Assembly (NCBI GenBank): GCA_963775805.1
Contig: CAVZKG010000007.1
Coordinates: 310,001 to 374,000 of the forward strand
Source of the DNA: JAFAMB01 sp963775805
Lineage (GTDB): Bacteria; Verrucomicrobiota; Verrucomicrobiia; Chthoniobacterales; JAFAMB01
Length of the DNA stretch: 64,000 nucleotides
Reading direction: 5' to 3'
The notes under the pieces were generated by a model. It saw nothing but the letters and a program-made list of their open reading frames with translations. It did not search any database and had not been told where the DNA came from. Positions 52,305 through 59,561 of this stretch are shown one piece after another (the stretch's first letter is position 1; every line of letters starts with the position of its first letter). The translations under genes were made by a program, and so were the position numbers.

Positions 52305-53437
52305 TTCATAATCAATTATTAACTGATCTAACCGGTCAAGGATTTGATTTAGGCGCGTTCATTAAGAAGCACGGCCCGCCGCATTATCCGACTAAGCGAA
52401 ATCCCGTTGGAAGAATTAATCAGAAATTCTGGGCGGAGCTCTTTGCGATCTATAATCAGGTTTTTCATGAAGGCACGGAGGCACAATATTACAAGTATAG
52501 AGATCCAGGGTTAATCACGGCTGATCCCTTGGGTATTTATGAGCCGTTTGCTCGCGAATTGCTCTTTAATCAAATTGCCAATGATATTCGACAAGCAGCC
52601 TTAAGCTGGCCTGGATATGACGTGCTGGAGCAGTTTACGAACGCTAGGGACATCAACGCAATTATGTCCCACACAGACGGCCTCTTGTACAAAAAGGGCC
52701 GGCTTTCGGTTCTAGTGCGCGCCTGGCAAAAGGCACCCGCCGGCGGCCTCAAGGACGAATGGTGGGCCCTCTTTTGCAACGAAACGGCCGACTGGCTTTT
52801 TGCCATTATCCGATCGTTCCGAGCCGATCTTTCGCCCTTGGGCAGTGCCGACGACATCCGAGTCGAGCTCGTGTTGCACCTACACCAAAAGGTTTTGCCG
52901 GCCTATCGCCCTGGACGTGGCCGGCTCTTCAGCCTGGTCACGGCCGCTTGTCACCGCTACATTCTCACTCTACTCGACAAACAGCGGCGCCAGGCGCGTC
53001 GACACGTCGCAGCTGCCAATTACGCCGACGATGATGCGCCAGCCGCCGAGCCGGAGATCGACGCAATCGTTTGGCTCGAGCCGGAGGTGGGCTCGGTTCC
53101 CTTCGAGATCCGCGAACGGATCGAGCTGTTCACCGCACCAAGGGCCGATTTCGAATTGTGGCTTACGGCGAACCTGCTGGTGTACGCACTAGGCAGGGAT
53201 AGGGGCCGGGCGCCCCTGCCTACCCTTGAACAGATCGCGCGGATCGTTTCGGAGATTGTTTCCATACCGGAGGGCCGGGCTTTTACGCTGACCAGGGCGG
53301 CCATGATCGAGCTTCAGAAATTGCTCTCCGATTTTAGGGGGAGGCCTAGTCTGTACGTGCGCAACACAAACGCATTACAAATGCAGCACGCCGAACCGGT
53401 CGCGCGCTCGCTCGAGTTCGATTATTCCTGGCAATAA
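52301..53437 (+). CDS. D5_N/sigma-like protein of the replication cluster
   Basis: The protein (378 residues) ends the coupled four-gene run (4-bp overlap with the primase-like gene). Residues 40-105 (YYKYRDPGLITADPLGIYEPFARELLFNQIANDI) recall the D5_N segment that precedes phage/plasmid replicative helicases. Residues 199-235 (LPAYRPGRGRLFSLVTAACHRYILTLL with DKQRRQARRHV) resemble sigma-70 region 2 of phage-type sigma factors. No ATPase motif is present, so it is not a full D5 helicase. The first 360 bp are AT-richer than neighbours. It may be a replication adaptor or sigma-like protein; this is an inference. Confidence 0.5.
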   Translation: MIHNQLLTDLTGQGFDLGAFIKKHGPPHYPTKRNPVGRINQKFWAELFAIYNQVFHEGTEAQYYKYRDPGLITADPLGIYEPFARELLFNQIANDIRQAALSWPGYDVLEQFTNARDINAIMSHTDGLLYKKGRLSVLVRAWQKAPAGGLKDEWWALFCNETADWLFAIIRSFRADLSPLGSADDIRVELVLHLHQKVLPAYRPGRGRLFSLVTAACHRYILTLLDKQRRQARRHVAAANYADDDAPAAEPEIDAIVWLEPEVGSVPFEIRERIELFTAPRADFELWLTANLLVYALGRDRGRAPLPTLEQIARIVSEIVSIPEGRAFTLTRAAMIELQKLLSDFRGRPSLYVRNTNALQMQHAEPVARSLEFDYSWQ

Positions 53438-53622
53438 CTATGGCATTTTTATTCGGACCGATACCGGGGTGGAGAATTCGAATTTTTTCGGCAAAAAAGG
53501 AATCTATTTTCGATCCGGAAAGAGATCGGGTGCAGCGAGATCGATCTTTATGCGTAAAAGTTTTTAAACGGTTTGGCGTTCACACCGTCAACAGTCCGGT
53601 GTTTACTTGTGGGTGAGCACCG

Positions 53623-54234
53623 ATGGGAATCCGCGAGCTTGCCCGCCGCCTAGAGCTTTCTCCGGCTTTGATTAGCCGGCTGGTCAAGCGAGGAATGCCG
53701 GTGACCAGCGTGGAAGCTGCGCTGGCGTGGCGCCAGCAGTACGTCAAGACGCGCAAGGAAGCCGGTCCACCGCCGGTCATCCCCATCGAGATCGACGGGC
53801 ACAACGGTTCGGGTGGCCACGGCCACGGTGCTGCTGGAGATCTGGAAGCGACCCTTGAACGGTTACGGGAGCAGGAGCGGGACATTGCTGCGGCGCTCTC
53901 GAGCCTTCTCAAAGAGGGGCGTTTGAGTGAAGCTGCAGCTTTGCGCAGGGAGCATGTCGGCACGGTCAAGGCGCTCTTTGACGCAGAGAGCCGTGCACTG
54001 AAGATTGGCGAAGCACGGGGACGATTGATTAGAGTTTCTGTAGCGCTTGAACTGGTTAATAACTCGATACAAGCGGGTCTCTTAGTTTTGAGAAGGCTGC
54101 CGGAGTTGGGCAGGACGCCGGAAGAGCGGGCGCGGCTTGAGGCTTTCTTGAGTTCGGTCTTGAACGAATTCAGGGCCGGGGCTGCAGGCAGCGTACATTC
54201 GGAGGACGGTGAGGCCGCGAAGGAGAACGTATGA
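53623..54234 (+). CDS. Nu1-like small terminase/HTH protein
   Basis: The protein (203 residues) begins with a helix-turn-helix, GIRELARRLELSPALISRLVKRGMPVTSVEAALAWRQQYVK, the arrangement seen in lambda Nu1-type terminase small subunits. A Gly/His-rich linker (60-72) and a coiled-coil (LEATLERLREQERDIAAALSSLL) follow. No large terminase lies next to it. A GTGGGTGAG element precedes the ATG. It starts a chain of overlapping small genes. It could serve packaging by a helper phage, or be only a regulator. Confidence 0.6.
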   Translation: MGIRELARRLELSPALISRLVKRGMPVTSVEAALAWRQQYVKTRKEAGPPPVIPIEIDGHNGSGGHGHGAAGDLEATLERLREQERDIAAALSSLLKEGRLSEAAALRREHVGTVKALFDAESRALKIGEARGRLIRVSVALELVNNSIQAGLLVLRRLPELGRTPEERARLEAFLSSVLNEFRAGAAGSVHSEDGEAAKENV

Positions 54235-54341
54235 AGAATCGTAAGAAACTAAATGGGCCACAGAGTGGTCCGGCTGCTGTTGTCTGTGGAGCCGTGAAAG
54301 GTGTTCGGTTGCCGGTCCTGAAACCGCGGGGGAAAGGATGA
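54231..54341 (+). CDS. 36-residue coupled ORF
   Basis: The ORF MKNRKKLNGPQSGPAAVVCG continues to AVKGVRLPVLKPRGKG and overlaps the upstream stop (ATGA at 54231-54234). Its own stop overlaps the next ATG (54338). Perfect tandem ATGA overlaps on both sides favour a real, translationally coupled small protein. It is basic, with one Cys. Function unknown. Confidence 0.45.
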   Translation: MKNRKKLNGPQSGPAAVVCGAVKGVRLPVLKPRGKG

Positions 54342-54682
54342 ACGCGCGAAGCCTAATCAATCGTGCACTTACGAGTGGGACCGGGAGTTTGACCCCACAG
54401 GAGCGCAAAGAAATTGAAAAGAGCTTGCGCGGAAATCCGAACCTGGTCGCCTGGCTATTGGGGCGCATCGTGCGAGGCTGGCATTCAAAAATCGTAGCGC
54501 TAGCCCCAAGAAATGATCGACCCTTTTGGCACGAGCAATCTTCCTGGGCAAGGGGCGCGGTCGTTCTGGGGAGCAGGGCCGTGGGAAGATTTCGAGGCCG
54601 AGTCTGGGGTGGATTGTTTGCTCGCCAGTCGAACACTCTATGGTGGTCGCTCGGTGCAGTTTGCCGGGTATTTGTACGATGA
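54338..54682 (+). CDS. small hypothetical protein of the element
   Basis: The ORF starts in the ATGA overlap with the 36-residue gene. The first half (NARSLINRALTSGTGSLTPQERKEIEKSLRGNPNLVAWLLGRIVRGW) looks like a natural helical protein. The last third overlaps another ORF (from 54513) in a different frame and is low-quality, Arg/Trp-rich sequence. Either the two genes truly overlap by 170 bp or a frameshift has joined them. Function unknown. Confidence 0.4.
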   Translation: MNARSLINRALTSGTGSLTPQERKEIEKSLRGNPNLVAWLLGRIVRGWHSKIVALAPRNDRPFWHEQSSWARGAVVLGSRAVGRFRGRVWGGLFARQSNTLWWSLGAVCRVFVR

Positions 54683-54890
54683 GCTCCCGATCGATAGGGT
54701 GGTCGTGCTCGGCTTTCTGGCACCAGCCTTTTGGCCGGGTCACGTAGTGCGCTTTCGTATTCCAATTAATCCCGGGCAGTCCACTAGCGAGCGGTCTGAT
54801 TTGGTAATTGAAGACACCGGTCAGGTCGTACTGCGGCCGTTAACGACGATGACCTTCGCCGCGTTCCGCGTGGTTTATTCCTTGAACTAG
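54513..54890 (+). CDS. hypothetical element protein
   Basis: The protein (125 residues) contains balanced, beta-rich sequence (VQFAGYLYDELPIDRVVVLGFLAPAFWPGHVVRFRIPIN and LVIEDTGQVVLRPLTTMTFAAFRVVYSL) that looks more natural than the overlapping frame. It has no recognised domain. Its stop overlaps the remnant helicase end on the other strand by 4 bp. A structural or decoration protein of phage type is conceivable from the fold guess only. Confidence 0.5.
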   Translation: MIDPFGTSNLPGQGARSFWGAGPWEDFEAESGVDCLLASRTLYGGRSVQFAGYLYDELPIDRVVVLGFLAPAFWPGHVVRFRIPINPGQSTSERSDLVIEDTGQVVLRPLTTMTFAAFRVVYSLN

Positions 54891-55168
54891 TGGGCTCCCT
54901 CCAAAACCTGAGAAAGAATTTCCTGTTTCTTGAGTATCCGTCGCGCCATCACCGCGTCCAGGCTCCCGGAGAGCACGAGGTGCTGCACCAGCACATTATC
55001 AAAAACTCCAATCCGGTGGAGACGGTCTTCTGCCTGAGTGATCTGAGCAGGCACCCATGACAGCCCGGCAAATACGCAGTGGGACGCTGCTGTAAGCGTG
55101 ATTCCAATTCCGGCCGCGGTGATGCTGCCGATAAAGACCCTCGCTTTTGGATGGGTCGAGATTCTGTC
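54887..55168 (-). pseudogene. SNF2-type helicase C-terminal fragment
   Basis: Read on the minus strand, the frame gives HPKARVFIGSITAAGIGIT and then VPAQITQAEDRLHRIG, the SNF2/SF2 motifs V and VI (here QAEDRLHRIG in place of QxxDRxxRxGQ). The frame then continues to ARRILKKQEILSQVLEGAH and a TAG. A stop lies immediately upstream of the homologous part. The missing piece of the same protein is found at 55853-56186, so a 684-bp segment separates two halves of one former gene. Confidence 0.8.
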
Positions 55169-55852
55169 ACGTTATCTTTCCCAAAAAGCAAAACAGGTTT
55201 CCCCTAATTATCTGCGCGATCATGGCATCCAGTCGCCGAAATGTTTCCCTTGATGACCGAGGAAGAGCTCGACGAGCTTGCCGCGGACATTAAAGAGAAC
55301 GGTCTTTTAAACCCGATTGTTAAAGATAGTGACGGAATGCTAATCGACGGACGCAATCGATTGGAAGCGTGCAAGCGGGCTGACATTTTGCCAACTTTTG
55401 AAATACTTAACGGGACCGATCCTGTTGCTTATATCCTGGCGCAAAATGTCAAGCGCCGGCAATTGAATAAAGGACAGCAAGCAATGGCTGTCGCATTTGC
55501 TTATCCTGAGCCAAAGCAAGGCAAGAAGAGAACCTTTTCAATTTCTGAAAAGGTTTCAGAAGGACGCCTGTCGCAAGCTCGCCGAGTTTTGCGACACTCT
55601 CGCGAATTAGCTACCGGAGTTTTGCGCGATACCATCAAACTCGATGAAGCACTAAAAAAGGTAATTATTGAGCAGGAGGAAAGGGAATCGACTGAGGGTA
55701 AACTTGCGCGATTGCGTATAGATGCACCCGATTTGGCCGAGTTAGTCGCCGAGGAACGATTAAAATTACCCGAAGCTTACGCAAGTTTCGAAGAGCGAAA
55801 ACGCGATGCCGAAGAAAAGGAAAAAAGTCAGAGGGAAACTTTTTGCAGGATT
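55169..55852. other. 684-bp segment inserted in the SNF2 helicase gene
   Basis: The two flanking helicase parts join in frame (..QQAIA | DRISTHPKARV..) if this segment is removed. The insert carries the ParB-like fragment on the opposite strand. Its ends have a weak inverted similarity (GCAAAACAGGTTTCCC near 55188 and GCAAAAAGTTTCCC on the other strand near 55847). No clear target duplication was found. Confidence 0.6.
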
Positions 55853-55894
55853 GGCAATTGCCTGCTGCCGCTCTTTCGGTGTCATCCCGCCTAA
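55241..55894 (+). CDS. ParB-like protein fragment
   Basis: The ParB/sulfiredoxin-type domain is clear: MFPLMTEEELDELAADIKEN, PIVKDSDGMLIDGRNRLEACKRA and ILAQNVKRRQLNKGQQAMAVA, followed by a helical domain with RLSQARRVLRHS. The usual first strand W-HPVAE lies in frame upstream of the ATG (55223-55240), but a TAA at 55205-55207 cuts it off and no start codon exists between. The last 17 or so residues are antisense helicase sequence. Both ends therefore look truncated, so this may be a broken gene. Confidence 0.65.
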   Translation: MFPLMTEEELDELAADIKENGLLNPIVKDSDGMLIDGRNRLEACKRADILPTFEILNGTDPVAYILAQNVKRRQLNKGQQAMAVAFAYPEPKQGKKRTFSISEKVSEGRLSQARRVLRHSRELATGVLRDTIKLDEALKKVIIEQEERESTEGKLARLRIDAPDLAELVAEERLKLPEAYASFEERKRDAEEKEKSQRETFCRIGNCLLPLFRCHPA

Positions 55895-56186
55895 CAGGAG
55901 GACAGGACTGTAATGGCCGAGCCGTTTCACCAATTCATAGGCAACGTCCCGGTGATGGCACCAGACGCATTTTCTGGACGATCTTGTCCTTTTCATTGCG
56001 CTTATCTAGACCACGCAAATCCTTGAAAATATCCAGGACCGAGAGTTCTTTATTTCTCTTAAAAATCTCAGCCTTTTTTGCCATCACTTCCTTTTCAGCT
56101 TTCGCTAGAGCTTTTGACCGCCTTGCAAGATCCCAACTAATTCCATAATCGATAAGTTTTAAGGCCTCTTTCGCGACGAGGCCTTT
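55853..56186 (-). pseudogene. SNF2-type helicase, upstream fragment with frameshift
   Basis: Minus-strand frame: LIDYGISWDLARRSKALAKA and then ELSVLDIFKDLRGLDKRNE up to DKIVQK. A one-base slip in an A-run near 55970 moves to the frame KCVWCHHRDVAYELVKRLG, then SPVLLLGGMTPKERQQAIA, which is the start of the helicase second lobe (motifs IV and Ia-like). It is continued by the fragment at 54887-55168. The Walker A/B lobe is missing, so this is a decayed gene. Confidence 0.7.
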
Positions 56187-56188
56187 TT
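56161..56188 (+). terminator. rho-independent terminator
   Basis: AAGGCCTC (56161-56168) pairs with GAGGCCTT (56178-56185) over a 9-nt loop and runs into TTTTT. On the plus strand it would end the cargo transcription. It overlaps decayed helicase sequence on the other strand. Confidence 0.75.
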
Positions 56189-56263
56189 AGAGCGTTCGGC
56201 ACTTGAGCAGGCACTCTATGCCCACAGCTCGGGCGCTTCGCGGGGAGCTTTCACGCATAACCC

Positions 56264-56500
56264 TCAACGATCGCGCCGGCCGGGATCCGGGCTTTCAGTG
56301 AATTTGATCCGGAAGGGCATCGGTTCGCGTTCGTCTTCGATGATCTCGGTTTTGGGGTTTAAACGCAGCCCTAGGCCGGCGGCTTCTTTTTTTGAGAGCT
56401 CGTAAATCCAATTAGAGATCCCGGTTGGCTTCCGTCCTGGTTTTGAACTCAAAATCTTCCATGCAATGGGAGAGACCTTCGGTATCTGTAAAAACCTCAC
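56264..56500 (-). CDS. possible small hypothetical protein
   Basis: A minus-strand frame of 78 residues has a plausible C-terminus (KKEAAGLGLRLNPKTEIIEDEREPMPFRIKFTE), which looks natural. Its first third overlaps the RHH gene in another frame, and the only Met is at the start. It may be a truncated or fused reading frame. Low confidence. Confidence 0.3.
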   Translation of the reverse strand: MRFLQIPKVSPIAWKILSSKPGRKPTGISNWIYELSKKEAAGLGLRLNPKTEIIEDEREPMPFRIKFTESPDPGRRDR

Positions 56501-56615
56501 AAAGCGAATTATCCAGCCAGCGATTAACGAACTCGGTTTGGGTACATCCCATTATTTTGGCGTATTGGGCGATCGTGGCCGCGTTTTCAGGGGTTAGAGT
56601 GATGGTGGTTTTCAT
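56412..56615 (-). CDS. ribbon-helix-helix-like small protein
   Basis: From ATG 56615 the protein is 67 residues. MKTTITLTPENAATIAQYAK with IMGCTQTEFVNRWLDNSL is the strand-helix-helix layout of CopG/Arc-type DNA-binding proteins. It could be an antitoxin, but no toxin is recognised next to it. It is the last recognisable gene before the right attachment site. Confidence 0.6.
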   Translation of the reverse strand: MKTTITLTPENAATIAQYAKIMGCTQTEFVNRWLDNSLCEVFTDTEGLSHCMEDFEFKTRTEANRDL

Positions 56616-56818
56616 GGTTCTGGGGTTGCAGGTAGACTTCGCATCTAGAATGTCGAATTGATGCACGGACACAACTCGCAATTACGATGCCGAATCAAAA
56701 ATTAGGGCAGAATAGAGTACATCCCCCCGGAAATTCGGGTGTTTTTCGAGACTTCGAATTGCCTTTGAATCGGCTCTGAGACTTGATTAGAACCTGATGT
56801 CCTGCAGACCACTGTGGC

Positions 56819-56836
56819 ATCTGCTTCGGATTCATA
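56819..56836. other. attachment site, right copy (attR core)
   Basis: The 18-bp copy of the cimA start sequence lies at 56819-56836. On the minus strand it encodes MNPKQ and then departs from cimA. The interval 56616-57047 holds only this site and no gene I can support. The host sequence beyond it should be the original region upstream of cimA. Confidence 0.8.
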
Positions 56837-57047
56837 TTGCTCGGGACAGATTCGGTATCCCAGTGGCGCCCAGTTTGCAAGAGGTTCGTTCTCATCGCCC
56901 GAGGGATGGACAAGGCAGGTTGGGCGTAGAATTCCCTCTTATTTCCTCTCGGGCTGGACCGATGAAGATTCCTAGCCAATGAACAAAATTCGCAACCATT
57001 GTAGCGAAGTGAGCTGCTTCTTTCGCGATTCACATTTATTTTTTAGG

Positions 57048-57917
57048 ATGCTGCCACGTCGCTTCGTTTGGCCGCTCGATTCAATCTTTGCGTTACTTGC
57101 TTTGGCCACTGCATTTTTCCCGGACCAATGTGAGGCGCAGTGGGTTCCTCCGCCAACGCTGCGTGATGTTCCTGTTTTCGATGATTGTAATAAGACGCGC
57201 CATGGCGTTGGGCTCAGTGTGCAACCGACTATCATCTATCCACACGGCGCGATTTTCATGTGTCCCGAGCGAGAGCGCACGATTGACGGTCGGCGTCCAG
57301 GAGCCTCCCGTTTCTTCCTTGTGCACGAGTATGGTCACCTCGCGATGAATTCGCGGGAAGAAGCCGTTGCTGATGAATGGGCGGCGAAGCAGCTTGCGGC
57401 CGTACCTGAGGAAAAAGGAACTTTGCACGCTGCGATTTTACATTTTGTCGACCAGGGAACGCTATTCGATCCACGATATGGGAGTGGATTCGACAGAGCT
57501 CTTCGAGTGGCGAAGGCGGCAGGCATTGCACCGAATGAATGGCCACAGTCGCTCGTTGACTATGCAAAGGCTCAAAAGCAAGCAGACCCAAACGGAGCTT
57601 CGCTTGCTCTTCGTGTTGCGAACCAGGACGCGAACGCGGCGGAGATGGTGATCTTTCTCGATCACCAGCCGATCGGGGTTCTCAGCAATTTAGACGGTAC
57701 AAAACCTCTGCACCTGCCTCAACTCTCTCCCGGGCATCACGTAGTTCAGGCTGCGGAAGTCTGGCTCTATCGCGTGAACAGTTCGGGCGGGAAATCGGAA
57801 GTTGCGCGACGCTTGCAGGCAGAGTGCAGTTTCGAATCCACCGGCAAAAAGGCGGCAGCTCTCGACCTTCAATTCGACGGCGACACGGTATCGATCCAAA
57901 TTGTCGAACTGCGATAG
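57048..57917 (+). CDS. secreted zinc-metallopeptidase-like protein
   Basis: From ATG 57048 (TTAGG just upstream) the protein is 289 residues. A signal peptide has its hydrophobic core at 9-24, with cleavage after CEA. LVHEYGHLAMNSREEAVADEWAAKQLA contains HExxH and a downstream Glu, the gluzincin arrangement, near residues 85-112. The C-terminal half has beta-rich EGA-like strands (EMVIFLDHQPIGVLSN, LSPGHHVVQAAEVWL). It probably acts outside the cytoplasm; the substrate is unknown. It lies just outside the mobile element. An upstream ATG at 56979 is less likely. Confidence 0.72.
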   Translation: MLPRRFVWPLDSIFALLALATAFFPDQCEAQWVPPPTLRDVPVFDDCNKTRHGVGLSVQPTIIYPHGAIFMCPERERTIDGRRPGASRFFLVHEYGHLAMNSREEAVADEWAAKQLAAVPEEKGTLHAAILHFVDQGTLFDPRYGSGFDRALRVAKAAGIAPNEWPQSLVDYAKAQKQADPNGASLALRVANQDANAAEMVIFLDHQPIGVLSNLDGTKPLHLPQLSPGHHVVQAAEVWLYRVNSSGGKSEVARRLQAECSFESTGKKAAALDLQFDGDTVSIQIVELR

Positions 57918-57932
57918 CCGAAAAAGAATTGT

Positions 57933-59087
57933 CTAAGCTGCCAATGCCCCGCGAGACATCGACCGAAGCCTTGCAATGGCCGCGGGAATAATCTCCAAGC
58001 TCTGAGCGACCTCCTCTTCGGTGTTGAAACGACTGAACGAAAATCGAAGACTTCCACGAGCTCGGTCGTTGGAATACCCCATCGCCTTCAAAACGTGGGA
58101 AGGTTCCAATGATCCGGCCGTACATGCTGAACCCGCGGAACAGCATATCCCGCGCTGGTCCAAGAGCAAAAGCATCCCTTCCGAATCGACTCCGTCGATC
58201 GCGAGATTCGATGTGTTTGGAAGCCGATACTCGGGATGACCGTTCAACTGCACGGCCGAAATGGAATTCAGCAGCGCTTGCTCAAATTGGTCTCGAAGAG
58301 CTTTGACGCGGCCGTTCTCTTCTTGCAGCACCGAATAAGCGAGTTCCGCCGCTTTGCCGAGCGCAACGATCGATGCGGTATTCTCGGTTCCACCGCGTCG
58401 CTTGTTTTCCTGACCGCCGCCAATGAGATAAGGAAAAAACCTTGTCCGACGATTGACGTAGAGCGCAGCGATCCCCTTCGGTGCGTGGAGTTTATGACCT
58501 GAAAGTGAAAGATAATTGATCGGCAATTCTGCAAGATTGATGTCAATCTTTCCGACCGCCTGAACAGCGTCCGTATGAAAAAGAGTGCCCTTCGAGCGGC
58601 AAATGCGGGCAGCCTGCTCAATTTGAAATAGCGTTCCCGTCTCGTTATTGGCCCACATGAGCGAAACGGCAGCGGTATCGTCGCGTATCGCTCGCTCGAG
58701 CAAATCGAGATCAAGCATTCCATCTGAATCGACATCGAGCCAAGTTACTTCATAGCCTCGTCTGGCCAGCGTTTCCGCTTGTTTGATAATCGCGCTGTGT
58801 TCAACCTTGCTCGTAACGAAATGCTTCCGATCAGGATCGGCCAAAAGAGCGGATTGAATTGCGGTGTTGTCCGACTCGGTTCCGCAGCTCGTAAAAATGA
58901 TCTCGATGGGGTCGCACCTTAGCAATGCCGCGACTTGTTCGCGGGCTGTGTTAACCGCTTTTGCGGCTCGCTTGCCAAAAGAATAGGCGCTTGAAGGATT
59001 CCCATACTGCTCTCGAAGGTAGGGCAGCATCGTTTCAAGCACCGCAGGGTCGAGCTGCGTTGTCGCGTTGTTATCGAAGTAAATCAT
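57933..59087 (-). CDS. iscS: cysteine desulfurase (IscS/NifS family)
   Basis: The enzyme (384 residues) strips sulfur from cysteine using PLP and hands it on for Fe-S or thio-cofactor assembly. MIYFDNNATTQLDPAVLETMLPYLREQYGNPSSAYSFG, VEHSAII, SGHKLHAPKGIAALYV (PLP Lys) and GICCSAGSACTAGSLEPSHVL (persulfide Cys) are all present. It is an IscS-type rather than SufS-type sequence. No isc or suf scaffold genes are near. Its start overlaps the LAB_N gene by 4 bp. Confidence 0.95.
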   Translation of the reverse strand: MIYFDNNATTQLDPAVLETMLPYLREQYGNPSSAYSFGKRAAKAVNTAREQVAALLRCDPIEIIFTSCGTESDNTAIQSALLADPDRKHFVTSKVEHSAIIKQAETLARRGYEVTWLDVDSDGMLDLDLLERAIRDDTAAVSLMWANNETGTLFQIEQAARICRSKGTLFHTDAVQAVGKIDINLAELPINYLSLSGHKLHAPKGIAALYVNRRTRFFPYLIGGGQENKRRGGTENTASIVALGKAAELAYSVLQEENGRVKALRDQFEQALLNSISAVQLNGHPEYRLPNTSNLAIDGVDSEGMLLLLDQRGICCSAGSACTAGSLEPSHVLKAMGYSNDRARGSLRFSFSRFNTEEEVAQSLEIIPAAIARLRSMSRGALAA

Positions 59088-59455
59088 CCTTTTTGTGCGG
59101 CTACTTTTTCAACCTTGCGCTCCGCGTCCTCGTCGGCGGTGACGGCTCTCTTGTTAGCGAGTACCTCTCGCCATTTCAAGTAGAGGTTTCGCACATACAA
59201 CGGAAGCGGGGCCAGAGTCATGATCACACCCACCGAATCGTGTCGATAAAAGATGAAATAGCTCAATGCCAATACACTGCCGAGCAGGCTGCACTCCCAA
59301 AATCCGATAGGGATGATGCTTCTCTTGGCGCGCTCCGACGCGATCCATTGAAGAAAGAAGCGGATAGAGAACACACCGCTTCCAGCCCACCCAATGATTT
59401 TCCAGGGAGTTATCACGATAAATGCCAGGAATGCTAAATGAGCTACCGACTCCAT
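59084..59455 (-). CDS. LAB_N domain membrane protein
   Basis: The protein (123 residues) has three hydrophobic segments and the LAB_N (lipid A biosynthesis N-terminal) pattern WKIIGWAGSGVFSIRFFLQWIASERAKRSIIPIGFWECSLLGS, then LYVRNLYL. The domain occurs in glycosyltransferase/LpxB partners and in small free-standing proteins. The tail is charged. It is 4 bp overlapped with iscS. ATG 59455 is chosen; 59470 is an alternative. Confidence 0.78.
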   Translation of the reverse strand: MESVAHLAFLAFIVITPWKIIGWAGSGVFSIRFFLQWIASERAKRSIIPIGFWECSLLGSVLALSYFIFYRHDSVGVIMTLAPLPLYVRNLYLKWREVLANKRAVTADEDAERKVEKVAAQKG

Positions 59456-59561
59456 TCGGGCATATCGCATCGATTTCTAGGCCTGACAAGGCCGGGCCCT
59501 CGCGAGGAGGTGTGGGTTAGGGCCGAAGGGACGATGGATGCATCCTCGCCGAAATACTTTC

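Larger units (their letters stand above)
45955..56836. mobile_element. integrative element inserted in cimA 5' end
   Basis: The region of 10.88 kb is bounded by the 18-bp direct repeat. A tyrosine integrase lies just inside the left end. Contents in order are integrase, repressor, excisionase-like, ParB/TOPRIM fusion, SF2 helicase, AEP primase-like, D5_N/sigma-like protein, terminase-small-like gene, small coupled ORFs, decayed helicase and ParB fragments, and an RHH gene. No capsid, portal, tail, relaxase or T4SS gene is seen, so it is best described as a phage satellite-like or mobilisable island, possibly partly decayed at its right end. Confidence 0.82.

Noticed and set aside
56695..57033. 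Minus-strand ORF of 112 residues across attR
   Set aside because: Sequence is low in natural features and includes the cimA-derived att remnant. No domain is seen.
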